Notes under the pieces: generated by a model
Seen by the model: the letters and a program-made list of their open reading frames with translations, nothing else
The model's database searches: none
Told to the model about the DNA's origin: nothing
Made by a program: the position numbers and the translations under genes
Source: Microplitis mediator
Lineage: Eukaryota > Arthropoda > Insecta > Hymenoptera > Braconidae
Length of the DNA: 64,000 bases
Direction of reading: 5' to 3'
Assembly: GCF_029852145.1 (NCBI RefSeq)
Contig: NC_079977.1
Span: 15,124,640-15,188,639 of the forward strand
Shown: positions 11,738-23,160 of the stretch, in pieces
Position numbering within the stretch: the stretch's first letter is position 1
Layout: every line of letters begins with the position of its first letter

Positions 11738-14037
11738 TTTAGGGGAAGGGGGGGGGGAGGGGCAAAACGGGATACTTAACGAAAAATTTAGTTTTTAGGG
11801 ACATAAATATCGTAAATTGGCTTCATTTTGATTCTACACTTATCCAAAAAATTAAAGGAACAAGAAAATTTTATAAATTTTTTAGTGATTTTTGGAAGGC
11901 TGTATTTTCGTGAAAAATGATCGCATCGAAAAAATAAAAAAAGCAAATTGAAGCTTGAAATCTCTAGTTTGAAGATCTTACAGCAAAATATTTTTTTGAG
12001 CCACGGTTTTTGCGGAATCATAAGAAAAAAGTTGAGACAAAATTTTTCTAAATTTTTTGGTTTTGTTTTTTAGGTCTACGGGGCCGGGAAAAATTTTTTC
12101 AAAAAAACGAATTCATGGCTCGTTTAGAAAATTTATTCAGCTACAATTTGATTTTTTTTGTTTCTCTGTACGACAATTTGCTGCTGAGATATCAGCCTTT
12201 AAATGAAAAAGGAGCCTTTTGTCTTTAATTATTGATATCTCAGCAAGTAATGGTCACACAGTAATTTAAAGGACAGTTTAATAAACTTGAATAAATTTCC
12301 TACAAGCTCCATTTTCGATTTTTTCAAAAAAAAATTTTTCTTTATCCTTGATATCCATTTGAAAAACTCACATAAAATGGCCATTTTCTGGTTTTTCAGT
12401 CAACTCATCGCTACTCTGCAAATATTGATAAAAAAAATAATGTTGCCAGGTAATTTTACAGCTTAATGTACCCCCAAAAACCCTGAGAATTTTCAGATTG
12501 ATCCATTGAACCGTTTGTCCGGTCCGATTGCTCAAAGTTTTGCAAAACAATTAAAGGAACAAGTTTTGTTCCTTAAATTGTGTAATCATTACCAAAATGA
12601 AAAAATTAATTTTTTTCGGATTTTCTTTCATTTTTGCGTTAGTTATTCAGTAAATGTAAGGTAAAGAGGAAAAAAAAAAAAAAATTCTAAAAAACGAGAC
12701 CAAACAAGAATTTCTTTACATTTTTTTTTTTTTACGTTTCATTCGGAGGGTTATTTATTCGTTTTTCCGAAAAAATTTTTTTTTTCCTCTTTACCTTACA
12801 TTTACTGAATAACTAACGCAAAAATGAAAGAAAATCCGAAAAAAATTAATTTTTTCATTTTGGTAATGATTACACAATTTAAGGAACAAAACTTGTTCCT
12901 TTAATTGTTTTGCAAAACTTTGAGCAATCGGACCGGACAAACGGTTCAATGGATCAATCTTTAAATTTTCAGGGTTTTTGGGGGTACATTAAGCTGTAAA
13001 ATTACCTGGCAACATTATTTTTTTTATCAATATTTGCAGAGTAGCGATGAGTTGACTAAAAAACCAGAAAATGGCCATTTTATGTGAGTTTTTCAAATGG
13101 ATATCAAGGATAAAGAAAAATTTTTTTTTGAAAAAATCGAAAATGGAGCTTGTAGGGAATTTATTCAAGTTTATTAAACTGCCCTTTAAATTACTGTGTG
13201 ACCATTACTTGCTGAGATATCAATAATTAAAGACAAAAGGCTCCTTTTTCATTTAAAGGCTGATATCTCAGCAGCAAATTGTCGTACAGAGAAACAAAAA
13301 AAATCAAATTGTAGCTGAATAAATTTCCTAAACGAGCCATGAATTTGTTTTTTTGAAAAAATTTTTCCCGGCCCCGTAGACCTAAAAAACAAAACCAAAA
13401 AATTTAGAAAAATTTTGTCTCGACTTTTTTCTTATGATTCCGCAAAAACCGTGGCTCAAAAAAATATTTTGCTGGAAGATTTTCAAACTAGAGATTTCAA
13501 GCTTCAATTTGCTTTTTTTATTTTTTCGATGCGATCATTTTTCACGAAAATACAGCCTTCCAAAAATCACTAAAAAATTTATAAAATTTTCTTGTTCCTT
13601 TAATTTTTTGGATAAGTGTATTTGAAATAAATATAACGAATTTTAGACTGCCATCAGAAAAAAAATTTTTATTTTCTGCGGGCAAAATGGGATACCCCAA
13701 AAAAAAGTAAAATTTTTTTTTTTTTTTTTAAGTGAATAAAATTGATGTAATAACGTCTTTCTAAATTGATGTAAGTAATAAAATTTACTCTCAACATATT
13801 TTTAAAGAAGTTTTTCCTTGTCATTTCTTTTCAAAATTTGAAATTGGCGCCAATATTATAATTTTCGCAAAAAATATAAAAATGTTTTTTTTTAGCTTTT
13901 AATAGTGTAAAATGATACTAGATGTCGTTTTTGACCATTTTCGAAAGTTTTTCGAGAAAAAAAGATTTTGACGAAATTTTGAGGGTATCCCATTTTGCCG
14001 GCCTATCCCGTTTTGCCCCCCCCCCCTTACCCTACCT
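11738..14037. mobile_element. 2.3 kb element with GGGGGCAAAACGGGATA ends and a giant palindrome
   Basis: The left end has a G-rich run then GGCAAAACGGGATAC (11741-11775). The right end is the complement, TATCCCGTTTTGCC followed by a C-run (about 14004-14027). A second, inner copy of the motif occurs at 13681 and 13985. Inside lies the 850 bp inverted repeat. No intact transposase-like frame is seen, and the few 60-80 codon frames mirror each other in the two arms. Confidence 0.75.
11835..13620. repeat. 850 bp inverted repeat with 86 bp spacer
   Basis: The left arm, 11835-12684, is the reverse complement of the right arm, 12771-13620, with only scattered mismatches and no net length difference. 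Examples are TATCCAAAAAATTAAAGGAA near 11841 against TTCCTTTAATTTTTTGGATA near 13596, and GTAAATGTAAGGTAAAGAGG-type sequence near 12650 against its complement near 12785. The spacer is AT-rich. Low divergence suggests recent origin or arm-to-arm gene conversion. Confidence 0.92.
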
Positions 14038-14164
14038 AATAATTAATTTTATTTAAAACCGTACAATGGACGGTGGCATGTAGGTCCAAGTCTTTTAGAA
14101 TTTTGTGGTAACTTTAGTGTTATGTATGATGCAGGGTGTGGTGGAGGTGCCTCACTGACGATTC

Positions 14165-14431
<267 letters not shown>

Positions 14432-15241
14432 AAAAATTAATTATTTCACAAATTCTTACTTTGCATGTGACATAATTTTTATACCCTATATTCACTATAC
14501 TATCCCTTTATTATTATTTTTATCAATTATATTGCACTGCACTAGCACTTTTTTATTGTTGTGTTTATCAATTATATTGCACGGTATTGTAACTGTAGAG
14601 GATTCAAAAAATTACGTCTTGATGAGTTACTTAAACGTTTTCCAATGCGAAAGTTATTTGTTTGAAGCGCGGACTTGTCTGAACTTCTTTACGTTTGTAT
14701 TATAGTCACGAGATTTTGTCACCATGTGCATCACTGGTGGTGACATACACAACTATTCGATTTTTATCTTTACATATAATAATATATAAGTATATGTAAG
14801 CAGTACACTTTAAAACTAAGTGTGTAGTCGAAATTAACACACTTGCCGAATAACATTGAAACGCCATAAGCAATCTATAGATTTTTAACACACCGTGCAA
14901 ACGTGTTTTAAATGACTACAAAAAACAATCGTTTTGTTTATAGCCTTAAACATAGAACACATTTAATATGTGTTAAAATAATACACTTGTAACACACTTG
15001 GATATAGAGTGTAGATATTTTATATGGATTATTTTTTCCTCAAAATATTCATTTTTTTAAGTTCATAATTAAATTTATTGTCTGCAAGAGATCAAAAGAA
15101 TTTTTTTCTATTCTTTACTTTTTTTTCTTCATTTTTTATGTTTAATCAGATTTTTCTTTTTTAAATTAACATACATAATAAAACTTAAATATTTTACTTT
15201 CAAAAATTATTTTTAATTTTTAAAAGTAAAATTTCTTTTTT
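14432..15241. other. AT-rich sequence with a small AACACACTTG-type repeat
   Basis: About 14806-15016 contains AAGTGTG/CACACTT and the sentence CCATAAGCAATCTATAG that recurs at 22515-22676, with 'aacatagaacacatttaata' further on. This is a dispersed MITE-like repeat of about 200 bp. The remainder is AT-rich. Confidence 0.5.
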
Positions 15242-15949
15242 AACTTCCCGCTAAGAAAATTGAAAATTTTCTAAAATTCGGGAAGTTATTGGTTTCGACG
15301 ATTTTGACGTTTTGAGGTCCTAGGAAGCTATCCTGACTAATTTCACGATGATGTCCGAGTGTATGTGTGTACGTACGTACGTACATATGTATGTATGTAA
15401 ACATTCATAACTCATGAACGGATGAACCGATTTTGATCTTTGGTGTGTCATTCGACGCGGCTTGTTAATATCTTGGAGCTGTAAAAATTTGAGCTTAATC
15501 GGTAGGGTGCGTTCGGAGATATTTCAAAAATAAAATTTTTTCAAAAATGTTTTATTTGGATAACTTTTATTTTGCTCGATGGATTGATTCCAAAATCTAA
15601 TCAGCTCTGAAACTTTATAAGCCGCGTCGAATACCACCTCAACCATCAAAATCGGTTTATTCGTTCAAGAAAAACCGTTGACGAAAGAATTCAAAAAATT
15701 TTTTTTTTTTGGTTTTTTGAAGTTTCTCAAAAACGACTCTATAAATCAATTTCAAAATTTAATCAGCAGTAGAACTTGATAAAACACGTCGATTGCTGCC
15801 TCAACCATCAAAATCGGTTAATTCGATCGCGAGATATCGTGGGGGAAAGAAATGCTAAAAAATGTTTTTTTTCAAGACAATGGTATACAAAAGTATTATC
15901 GAGCTCGAAAATGTATGTACAATAATGTTTCCGAGCTCAACGAGCTTTC
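15242..15949 (+). mobile_element. AACTTCCCGC-family element, right end lost
   Basis: Starts AACTTCCCGCTAAGAAAATT and follows the family body through short TG/GTAC repeats near 15360, the 'aaccgattttgat' sentence and the FGAGCTC-like GAGCTCGAAAATGTATGTAC section, then breaks off at about 15949. Compared with the copy at 24295-25146 its TG array is nearly absent. Confidence 0.7.
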
Positions 15950-16210
15950 CCAATCGGGTAAGCCCAACAGCAAGTTATTAATTTTGACGTTAGATCGTCC
16001 CAACAAGTTCCCAAAAATATCCCATTCGAGCAAACCCATAATCGAGTCATTAATTTGAGCATCGGGTTTTTCCAAGATGTTCTCAAGACTATCTCTATCG
16101 GGAGAACCCAATCGCAATTTTTTGTTTTAATGTTGGGCTTGCCCAATATTTTCCCAACCATATCCCAATAGGGATAACCCTATCAGGCTTGCCCCATCAA
16201 TACCCAATGG
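15950..16210. repeat. CCCAA-rich degenerate tandem repeat
   Basis: Degenerate units around 'atcccattcgagcaaaccca' and 'gcccaacagcaagttattaa' repeat with periods of roughly 60 bp, in mixed orientation (GGGTAAGCCCAA, GGGATAACCC). No coding potential. Confidence 0.5.
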
Positions 16211-16219
16211 AGTCCCAAT

Positions 16220-17310
16220 GTATACAGTAAAAACATATCTTGAGTCAAGAAAATATCTTTGAAGACAAACGTTTTCGGGAACCAAGTCAAGATTTTTTTG
16301 AGCCAAGAGAATTCATCTTGGTTGGAGAAGATTTCTACTTTATCTGAGAAAATTTAGGTCTCCAAAAAAATTTTCTTGAATCAAGAATATTTACCTTCAG
16401 CTACACAAAAACAATCCGAATGTAAATTTACAAGTTATTCTCAGAAATGCGCGAGTGCTCCAAATTGCTCAACGTGCCCCACTATTGGGCTAGAGTTGAG
16501 CATAGTATGGGGCTAGTGCGGTGCAATAGCTAATGTAAACGGAATGACTGTATAAAATCATATGAATACAACATAAAATTGTAATCAACAAGCAAATATT
16601 GATTTATTATGATTGTCGCATACTTATATTATTGCTATAACTTTGATATTTAAAATAAAATCAAACAAAATTAAAACTTCCCAATCTTTGGATTATTATT
16701 AGACTTTTTGTATTTAAAATTATATATTTAACAATGATTATTAAGTAAATAAATATAAAATTAAAGTAGTGACTAATTATGAGACCAAAAATATTTCTAG
16801 ATGATTAACAATGGCAAATTATTAAATCATTTTTGTCACTATCACAATCGCATGTATACGAACATACAGGTTAGACCAACGCTCGGTACGCATTTAATGC
16901 ATTCAGCGCGCCTTGCTCAACTAGCCCCAAATGAGGCAACCAGGTACAAGTTAAATTATAAAAAGATGATAAGTGTTAAAAATAAATAACCATAAATAAT
17001 CGAAAGACCAATAATTAAGTTGTCTTTGAATACTGACGTGATCACGAAAAAGTATTTTTATACGAGTATATAGGAGAAAAATTCTGAAGACCTTTTTTTT
17101 TTTTTTTTTTTTTTTGACGCAAAAAAAACAAAGCTTTCTGTTAATTAGTTTAAGCCCTGGATGGCAATTGATAATCATGCAATGTGTTTTCCTCCCGTAA
17201 CCCTTTCTTTTCACCATTTGAACTTTTGTTGAAAGTTGTTTAGTTTTCGAGATATTTCGATTGCACAACTTGCCCCTATGATTAGCTAGTAGCCCCGCTC
17301 TGCCCTACAT
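16220..17310. repeat. CTTGA.TCAAGAAAATAT repeat and TGCTCAACTAGCCCC inverted repeat
   Basis: 16220-16415 contains TCTTGAGTCAAGAAAATAT and TTCTTGAATCAAGAATATTT, a small relative of the 29779-30937 element. GGGCTAGAGTTGAGCA (16489-16504) is mirrored by TGCTCAACTAGCCCC (16915-16929), with a further AGTAGCCCC near 17289, so a degraded foldback is likely. The intervening DNA is AT-rich. Confidence 0.4.
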
Positions 17311-18573
17311 TTTAGTTGGTAATTTTCATTTATATGCTATTGGACAGCTTCTCAAAAAATATATGTACATAAAGACTATAATTTTCGATATACCGAGAAA
17401 AATGTAATTTTTAATGTATGTGAAAAACATATATTCATAAATATATATTTTTCTACCGCCATATATTTATCACATATTCACCATATATATTTTTATATAT
17501 TTTTAACAATATATAGCTTTTCCATGCGGGTTGTGTTTATTTTTCATAAGAACTGCCTGTAATAATATGGTCGAATGATTTATAATCCACAATTTCTCCA
17601 TTCCGCGTTATTCATGCAAAGTAATTCAGGGTCACTAACAGAACGATAGAAGAGGAGTTCACTCGACGGAAACTAATGTCACACACTCTAAAAACAAGTG
17701 TGACATCATAAGTCTATCATTTTTCTTTCGAATAGAAGGACTATTAACACGATTATAACCGATAAAACGCTCAAAAATGAATGAAAAGTTGTTACTTTTT
17801 TAATCAATAGATTTTGAGAAAATGCTACACTTTTTGTTCTTGGCGTACACGGAAAAAAATACTGGAAAAATTACAGTTTCAAATATCAGTAAAGTCCATT
17901 TACTTCGAAACTGTAAAAATTAAATTATTTCTGAGACGAAATAATCATAACAGTTTCATATAAGACTTTTCTCAGTTCTTAATAGCGTTTCATTTATAAT
18001 AACGTTTCGCTCAACTAAAAATTAGAAACTGTAAAATTTGGTATCTATAAACTGAACTACTTTATTACTGGAATTGGTCTCAATTTTAACCGTGCAAACT
18101 ATAATGATACTTGAAGTTTTATATACGAGGGCCCTGCTCTTGCACTAAAAACTTTAATTTTTCCACTGCTCTTTTCCATACAGTTTTACAAAACACCGCG
18201 TAAAATATAAAAACTAAAAATTTAACTGTCGAAAACTATTAAGTATAATGTTTATGTCACAAGGTCGTAGATTGAAATTTTATATTTTATTACTTAATAA
18301 AAGTTTTTCTAATGCATAACGGTTTAATAATTTGTTGAAGCGAAAAATATTCCCGAACGCTCCTGAATATTTTGTGAAGGTAAAAATAAATATTGTTTCG
18401 TATATACGATAAAAAACTTTCATCTTCAATAATAAATTGTAACTTGTCTGGCCACTACTGCGAATGTAATGGTCAAGTTTCAATAAAAAATCTTCACCAT
18501 CGTTCTAACTTATTTTCATTGTTGGATGGTATTGATATATTATTTATAATCAAAAATAAACATGTTAATACGA
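17311..18573. other. AT-rich sequence, one ACACGGAAAAAAAT-type repeat end
   Basis: Around 17849, ACACGGAAAAAAATAC followed by repeated 'aaactgtaaaa' words suggests a short foldback of the kind common here, but I could not define its right end. No genes seen. Confidence 0.4.
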
Positions 18574-18732
18574 ACTCTCTAAAACTGAATTAGTGAAAAT
18601 AAGTGAATATTCACTAATCCAGAGTGACATAGTCGTACCACTTGCCCGAAAAAGTGGTAAGACTATAACTCGGAATTAGTGAATATTCACTATTTGTTTC
18701 TAGTGAATTTCGTGGATTCACTTCTAGAGAGT
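18574..18732. mobile_element. 159 bp MITE, ACTCTCTAAAA ends
   Basis: The left end ACTCTCTAAAACTGAATTAG pairs with the right end ending CTTCTAGAGAGT. Internal inverted sentences are AGTGAATATTCACTAAT and ATTAGTGAATATTCACT. A second copy is at 19097-19260 and a possible third starts at 35903. Confidence 0.7.
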
Positions 18733-18791
18733 ATTTGAATCATGAAAATTAAATATTTCAATGTGTACCTTCAATTCTGTACGACAATAGT

Positions 18792-18954
18792 ATACTGTAA
18801 ATCGAAGTGTTTTAATTTAAAACATCTAAAAGTGTTTAATTGTCATTTAAATACATTAAACGTTTGCAAGTGTGTAAAAAGTGACTACAATATGTATTTA
18901 AATGGCAACAAAACACTTAGATGTTTAAAATTTAAACACTTCGGTTTACAGTGT
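18792..18954. mobile_element. 163 bp palindromic MITE, ACTGTAAATCGAAGTG ends
   Basis: ACTGTAAATCGAAGTGTTTT at the left is mirrored by AAACACTTCGGTTTACAGT at the right. The inner parts AAACATCTAAAAGTGTTT and AAACACTTAGATGTTT also pair. The 76-codon plus-strand frame crossing it is an artefact. Confidence 0.8.
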
Positions 18955-19096
18955 ACTCGTAAAAAATTCTGACTGCCCGATAAAAAAAAAATTTAGGTAT
19001 TTATTTTATATTTCAAAACAATATTTGAAATTGTCACAGCTTAGACAAATGTGGTTCTTCCCATTCAAAAGTATCGTAGTCACCTCTTTTGCACTC

Positions 19097-19260
19097 CTCT
19101 CTAAAAATGAATTAGTGAAATTCACTGCGAATTCGTGAATATGCACTGAGAACCAGCTATAAGTAAACCAATGCTTAAGTAAGTGGTATACTTGTATAGC
19201 TTGAGAAACAGTGGCTATCCACTGATTCGCAGTAAATTTCACAGATTAATTTTTAGAGAG
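19097..19260. mobile_element. 164 bp MITE, CTCTCTAAAAAT ends
   Basis: CTCTCTAAAAATGAATTAGT at the left pairs with the right end AATTTTTAGAGAG. Same family as 18574-18732. Confidence 0.75.
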
Positions 19261-19789
19261 TTAAAAGTGTGTTAATTTTTCTGTAAGCGTCCAAGTAAAA
19301 TTACCACGTCTTCAAGTGTGTAAAATGTGGCTACACTAGCTTGAAGTGGAAAAGTACGCGTTTTACTGAGCTGACGATCGACAGAGAGTTCATTAGCGAC
19401 AATCTACTTCACCGGAAATCCAACTGTTCTACACAAGTGATTTATCCCTTATCTGAAGCAATATTGTCACTTTTTAAACATTTTTAAGTGTTTTAAATTC
19501 CTTATACCAAAGTATATAGAAGTTGGACACAAAAGTGTTTAAAAAACGGATATAATGCTTTCGATAGGTATTCAAGCATCTGCGTAAAATGTTTGGATTT
19601 ATAGTATACAAATAGTGAATATTCATCATTTGGGGTGAATTTTCACAAATTTGTTTCGAAAAAGTTTGAATTTCTTATAAAAAAATTTTGAGAGGCCCGT
19701 TCACCTCCACTGGATTATAGAAATTCTATGTATAGAAGTATTTTTCGTAAATTTATTAGAGAGAACTAACGTAATGCATACTTCTATGT
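19261..19789. other. AT-rich sequence upstream of the promoter block
   Basis: Contains words related to the neighbouring MITEs (AAGTGTGTAAAATGTGGCTA near 19313), probably a decayed copy. No gene seen. Confidence 0.45.
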
Positions 19790-20300
19790 CGACGGTTACC
19801 GCCGGAATGGCAGACTCAACATTTCATCACTAAAGCACCAACAGCGCCACTTTCCTTCGCTGTCTTTATTTAAAGTAGGCGTGAAATGATGCAAAAACTT
19901 AATTGTTGTGATTGGTTGATTCCGTACTTCTCGATTGGTCCAACGCTTAATGGGCGTAACTTATTTACAAACAGAGTATGAGCAGTATCCGTAGTCGATG
20001 CTGCGCAACGTTATCTACCACGCCTCCATTACCGTATTCCAACCCCGTGGGACTTGGTGCACGCTGTTCTAGCTAGCCGTGACACATTCGACAAGCGGCG
20101 CCGTAACGGGAAACAACGCGCGGCTGGGGACTTGGAAGAAACCTCACCTCACCTCTTGACGCTCCTGACCTGCGAGGAAATCACACACTCCACCCTCATC
20201 ACCAGCACACATCGCTTACGTTAAAGCTTGTGACGTTTCTTGTGTGCTCATCCAACAACTACTTAAATACAGTTGTAACGATACTCTCAAGGTGGTAGTG
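19790..20300 (+). promoter_or_regulatory. kn: probable kn promoter and transcription start region
   Basis: A GC-richer block interrupts AT-rich DNA 0.5-1 kb upstream of coding exon 1 and contains no dispersed repeat that I recognise. Visible elements are a TATA-like TTTATTTAAA at about 19866, two ATTGG (inverted CCAAT) boxes near 19912 and 19933, GC-rich segments including GCGGCGCCG near 20096, and a CTCACCTCACCTC tract near 20143. No single start site can be picked. Placement immediately 5' of the leader and exon suggests promoter function, which is inference. Confidence 0.45.
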
Positions 20301-20819
20301 AATTTAAATTTTCCGATCATATCAAACCGATAACCGGTAAAATCATAATATTAATGTATACAAGTCAAGTGATTAGTCAAGCTTCGATAGTTTTTACATT
20401 TTTTTGCAATAATAATACATAGTAGTAATCATAATTATTATTATTGATATTATTATTATTATTGTAACTATCATTTTTCTAATATTAATTGAAGAAAACA
20501 CAGTGCATAAAATGTTAAAAGTAATAATACATGAAAATAAATTAATAATGAATATTGAAACTTAATAAAAACTTAAAGTGTGTGAATAACTTGTTTCTAC
20601 AAATCAATGGTCATTTTGATCAATCAAAAAAAATAAGTGTCGTGATTTATATAACAAGACTTAAAGTATTAGGTATTTTTAATAAATATCAGTCAATGAG
20701 TGTATGATAATTTCTAATTAAAAAAAAATTACTCGCAATTTTTTACGTGATAATAAAAACTAACATTTGAGAAATATATTAAAGGTTGAATAAATAATAG
20801 AGCAATAGATTAAAAGTAG
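20301..20819 (+). other. AT-rich leader: 5' UTR or short upstream intron
   Basis: About 520 bp of strongly AT-rich sequence with stops in all frames separates the GC-rich promoter block from coding exon 1. The composition switches sharply at 20820. It is either 5' UTR continuous with exon 1 or an intron ending at the AG at 20818-20819. A (TAT)n-like tract occurs near 20435-20463. Confidence 0.5.
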
Positions 20820-21145
20820 TGGCTCAACGGCATCAACACGCGTTCCGACGAGTGGAGCGGTCTCCTGCCCAGCTCCACAATCGTGGGTGCTGGGGGGTCA
20901 CCATGGTTAGGCTTAAGTGCTGGTGGTGGCGCGGGCGCAACGACTGGAAGTGGAAGTCCTGTCGAGTTAGAAGGACACTGGGGAAGAAAATTGTATGGTG
21001 CAAGTGTTGCTCCACCACCTCCGCCACCGCATCATCATCCCCGAGCAGCACCACTGGTATTTGCACCGCAAGATATGAGGCAAATTCTTAAAGAAGAACC
21101 AGTGCCACGTGCTTGGCCACAACCTGCTCTTGCCGATAACGCATC
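20820..21145 (+). CDS. kn: knot/collier coding exon 1 (N-terminus, start codon unresolved)
   Basis: The frame is open from 20820, directly after an in-frame TAG, to a GTAAGT donor at 21146. It encodes about 108 residues: a region that looks coding by its C/G-ending codons, a Gly/Ser/Thr-rich stretch, then WGRKLY (about 20979-20996), a Pro6-His3 run, and a KEEP motif before the join. WGRKLY matches the start of Drosophila Knot, and KEEP aligns with the N-terminal KEEP of vertebrate EBFs. No ATG precedes WGRKLY in this frame; the first in-frame ATG is at 21075. Three explanations are possible: (1) an upstream coding exon spliced at the AG ending at 20819, although its polypyrimidine tract is poor; (2) near-cognate initiation, for example GTG at 20883, which has A at -3 and G at +4; (3) a short form starting at 21075. 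The ATG at 20903 is out of frame. The 3' edge is secure and the 5' edge is not. Confidence 0.82.
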
Positions 21146-21307
21146 GTAAGTCATATATTTTACAAAAAAAAAAAAAAAAAAAAGTTATTACTTGAAAACG
21201 ATAGTAATAATTAGAATTCAAGTAGATAATTTAGATAATGTTGCAGAAATAGTATTTATTTCAAAAAATTTATTTATATTTCATTGAAAAATTTATTTGA
21301 AATATAC

Positions 21308-21540
21308 GTACACGGAAAGAAATTTTCGTTAAAAATTACCGTTAAATTCACTGTAATCGTGGGACATAATGCGGCGCTTTTATTTATTACCGAATAAAAT
21401 TTGCAGTAGACTACGGTAAAATTTGTTGAAAAAAAGCTAAAAATTATCTCACTTACCGACAAATGATTAGGTCGTGCCATTCGTCCCACGATTACAGTGA
21501 ATTTAACGGTAATTTTTAAAGAAAATTTCTTTCCGTGTAC
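21308..21540. mobile_element. 233 bp palindromic MITE, GTACACGGAAAG ends, in intron 1
   Basis: The arms, 21308-21365 and 21483-21540, are near-perfect complements: GTACACGGAAAGAAATTTTC at the left edge and GAAAATTTCTTTCCGTGTAC at the right edge, with TTCACTGTAATCGTGGGAC mirrored inside. It lies about 160 bp downstream of the exon 1 donor. Confidence 0.88.
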
Positions 21541-22151
21541 ACGAAACAAAAAAAAAATAGAAAATTTTACTTAAAAATACGAGTTAAAATTCCTAAATTC
21601 ATATCGTAAGCTTAAGACGCTATTGAAAATGTGTAATTTTTACCATTTCGAAAATTCAATATTTATTGATTTTTAGTAATTATTATTACTCGGATATGAA
21701 AATAAATGTAAATTGCTTTAATAAACTTGATTATATATTTAGTGAATTTTACCATCTGGTTAAGTCAATTTTACTACTTTGAAATAAGAATAAATAAAAT
21801 TAAATTGTTATCAGTTTTTTACCTTTTTACTATTACTATTGTTATTATTTTGAACATCATTATTATTGATGCCATCCGTATCGGTGTTGGTGTCAATATT
21901 TATTTTGATAGAGATTCGAACCCTGATCGCTCGCGCACGAGTCCTTTCCTTAGTCTGTCGGTCCGATGTCTCTTTTGAAGAAAGATCTTTGAAGTTGTAA
22001 TGTGTACATATTTATATATGCTATTTATACCAACTTTCAATTCTATTGATCAGCTTTAGAAAAGTTACAAACCGTTTCCTAGTTTTGGTATACTGTAAAA
22101 TATTTAATGAAATAGTAGTAATCTTAACTAATATTTATAGTTTCTTGTACT
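21541..22151. other. intron 1 AT-rich sequence with a tRNA-like fragment
   Basis: On the minus strand near 21900-21965, AGGGTTCGAATCTCTATC resembles a tRNA B box and T-arm preceded by GC-rich sequence. No convincing cloverleaf is seen, so it is treated as a tRNA-derived relic at most. Confidence 0.3.
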
Positions 22152-22706
22152 ATACACTGAAAAACAGAAATATTTGTCCCAAATAAATCAATTTATTTGT
22201 GGCTTTTTTTTTTTTAATATTTCTTAGTGACAAATAAATATATTTGGTACAACAAAATTTGTCAGTTGATTCAAATAATTTTATAATTTGACAGAAATAT
22301 ATAATTTATTTGTGGTAAGTAATTGATATATTTGTGGTAAAAATGTTAAATTTGTGACAAATAACCTAAAATATGGCGATACTATACATATATTTGAAGC
22401 CCTTATTTATCTGTAGCGATTGGATCATTTCTTGACTTCAAATAAATCACTTATTTGACGCAATTAAACTGCTCAAATATATTATATCTTTCTCACAATT
22501 AAATATTTATTTGGCCATAAGCAATCTATAGATATTTAATTTAATACACCGTGAAACGTGTTTTAAATCACTACAAAATACTATAGTTTTGCTTATGGCC
22601 TTAAACATAGAACACATTTAATATGTGCTAAAATAATACACTCGTAACACACTTGGTTTTAGAGTGTAAATCTTAGTTGGCTCAAATAAATCTTTTTTTC
22701 AGTGTA
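22152..22706. mobile_element. ATACACTGAAAAA-ended element with CAAATAAAT repeats and nested insert
   Basis: The ends are ACACTGAAAAACAG and TTTTTTTCAGTGT. The arms contain repeated AAATAAAT.ATTTATTTG words. Between 22513 and 22676 lies a nested copy of the 14806-15016 repeat (CCATAAGCAATCTATAGAT, GAACACATTTAATATGTG). Non-coding. Confidence 0.65.
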
Positions 22707-22735
22707 TCATATAGTGGCCGAAACTATTTGAAAGT

Positions 22736-23160
22736 ACCCGAGTCGATATTTTAAACCTTTCCAGTACCTAGAAATTCTAAAATTAGGAACGAAAAGGACT
22801 TACTGAGAACTTATTATCGATAGAAAAACAATTCCTATATAAAACTTCTAAATGTCAGTTACGGGAAAAATGACATGTTCAGTCATTAAATAGGCGTAAA
22901 AACTTTAAATTGTACATACTTTTTAGAGCCTAAGCATAAGCCAAAATCTTATCAAGTCCTATTCATTCTACAGTGATCAAAGTATTTTTAGAAAACCTAT
23001 TGGTACTCCATATCCTAATTAAGACCTAGGAATTCTACATTATCCATTAGGACCTACTAGATCTAGGGTTCTACCATCATAATTGGTTGAACCTATCAAT
23101 ACTCAACTTTCGAATTAAACCCTAGTAAATCTAAATTATATCCAGAAAAAAATTAGTAGG
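22736..23160. mobile_element. CCCGAGTC-ended repeat, partner of 10964-11096
   Basis: ACCCGAGTCGATATTTTAAA starts a block in which 22736-22870 is the inverted copy of 10964-11096. It continues with CCTA/TAGG-type words (GACCTAGGAATTCTAC). The right end is not defined. Confidence 0.5.

Noticed and set aside
12368..12550. Transposase-like or other gene inside the 850 bp palindrome
   Set aside because: The 60-77 codon frames occur as mirror pairs in both arms and contain no catalytic motif or recognisable domain.
15950..16210. CRISPR-like or regularly spaced repeat
   Set aside because: Unit lengths and sequences vary, orientation alternates, and this is animal intergenic DNA; a degenerate tandem repeat fits better.
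20819..21091. Arginine/tryptophan-rich frame (and the ATG at 20903) and a minus-strand frame over exon 1
   Set aside because: They overlap knot exon 1 in the wrong frame. Only the frame ending at the 21145 donor joins exon 2 correctly.
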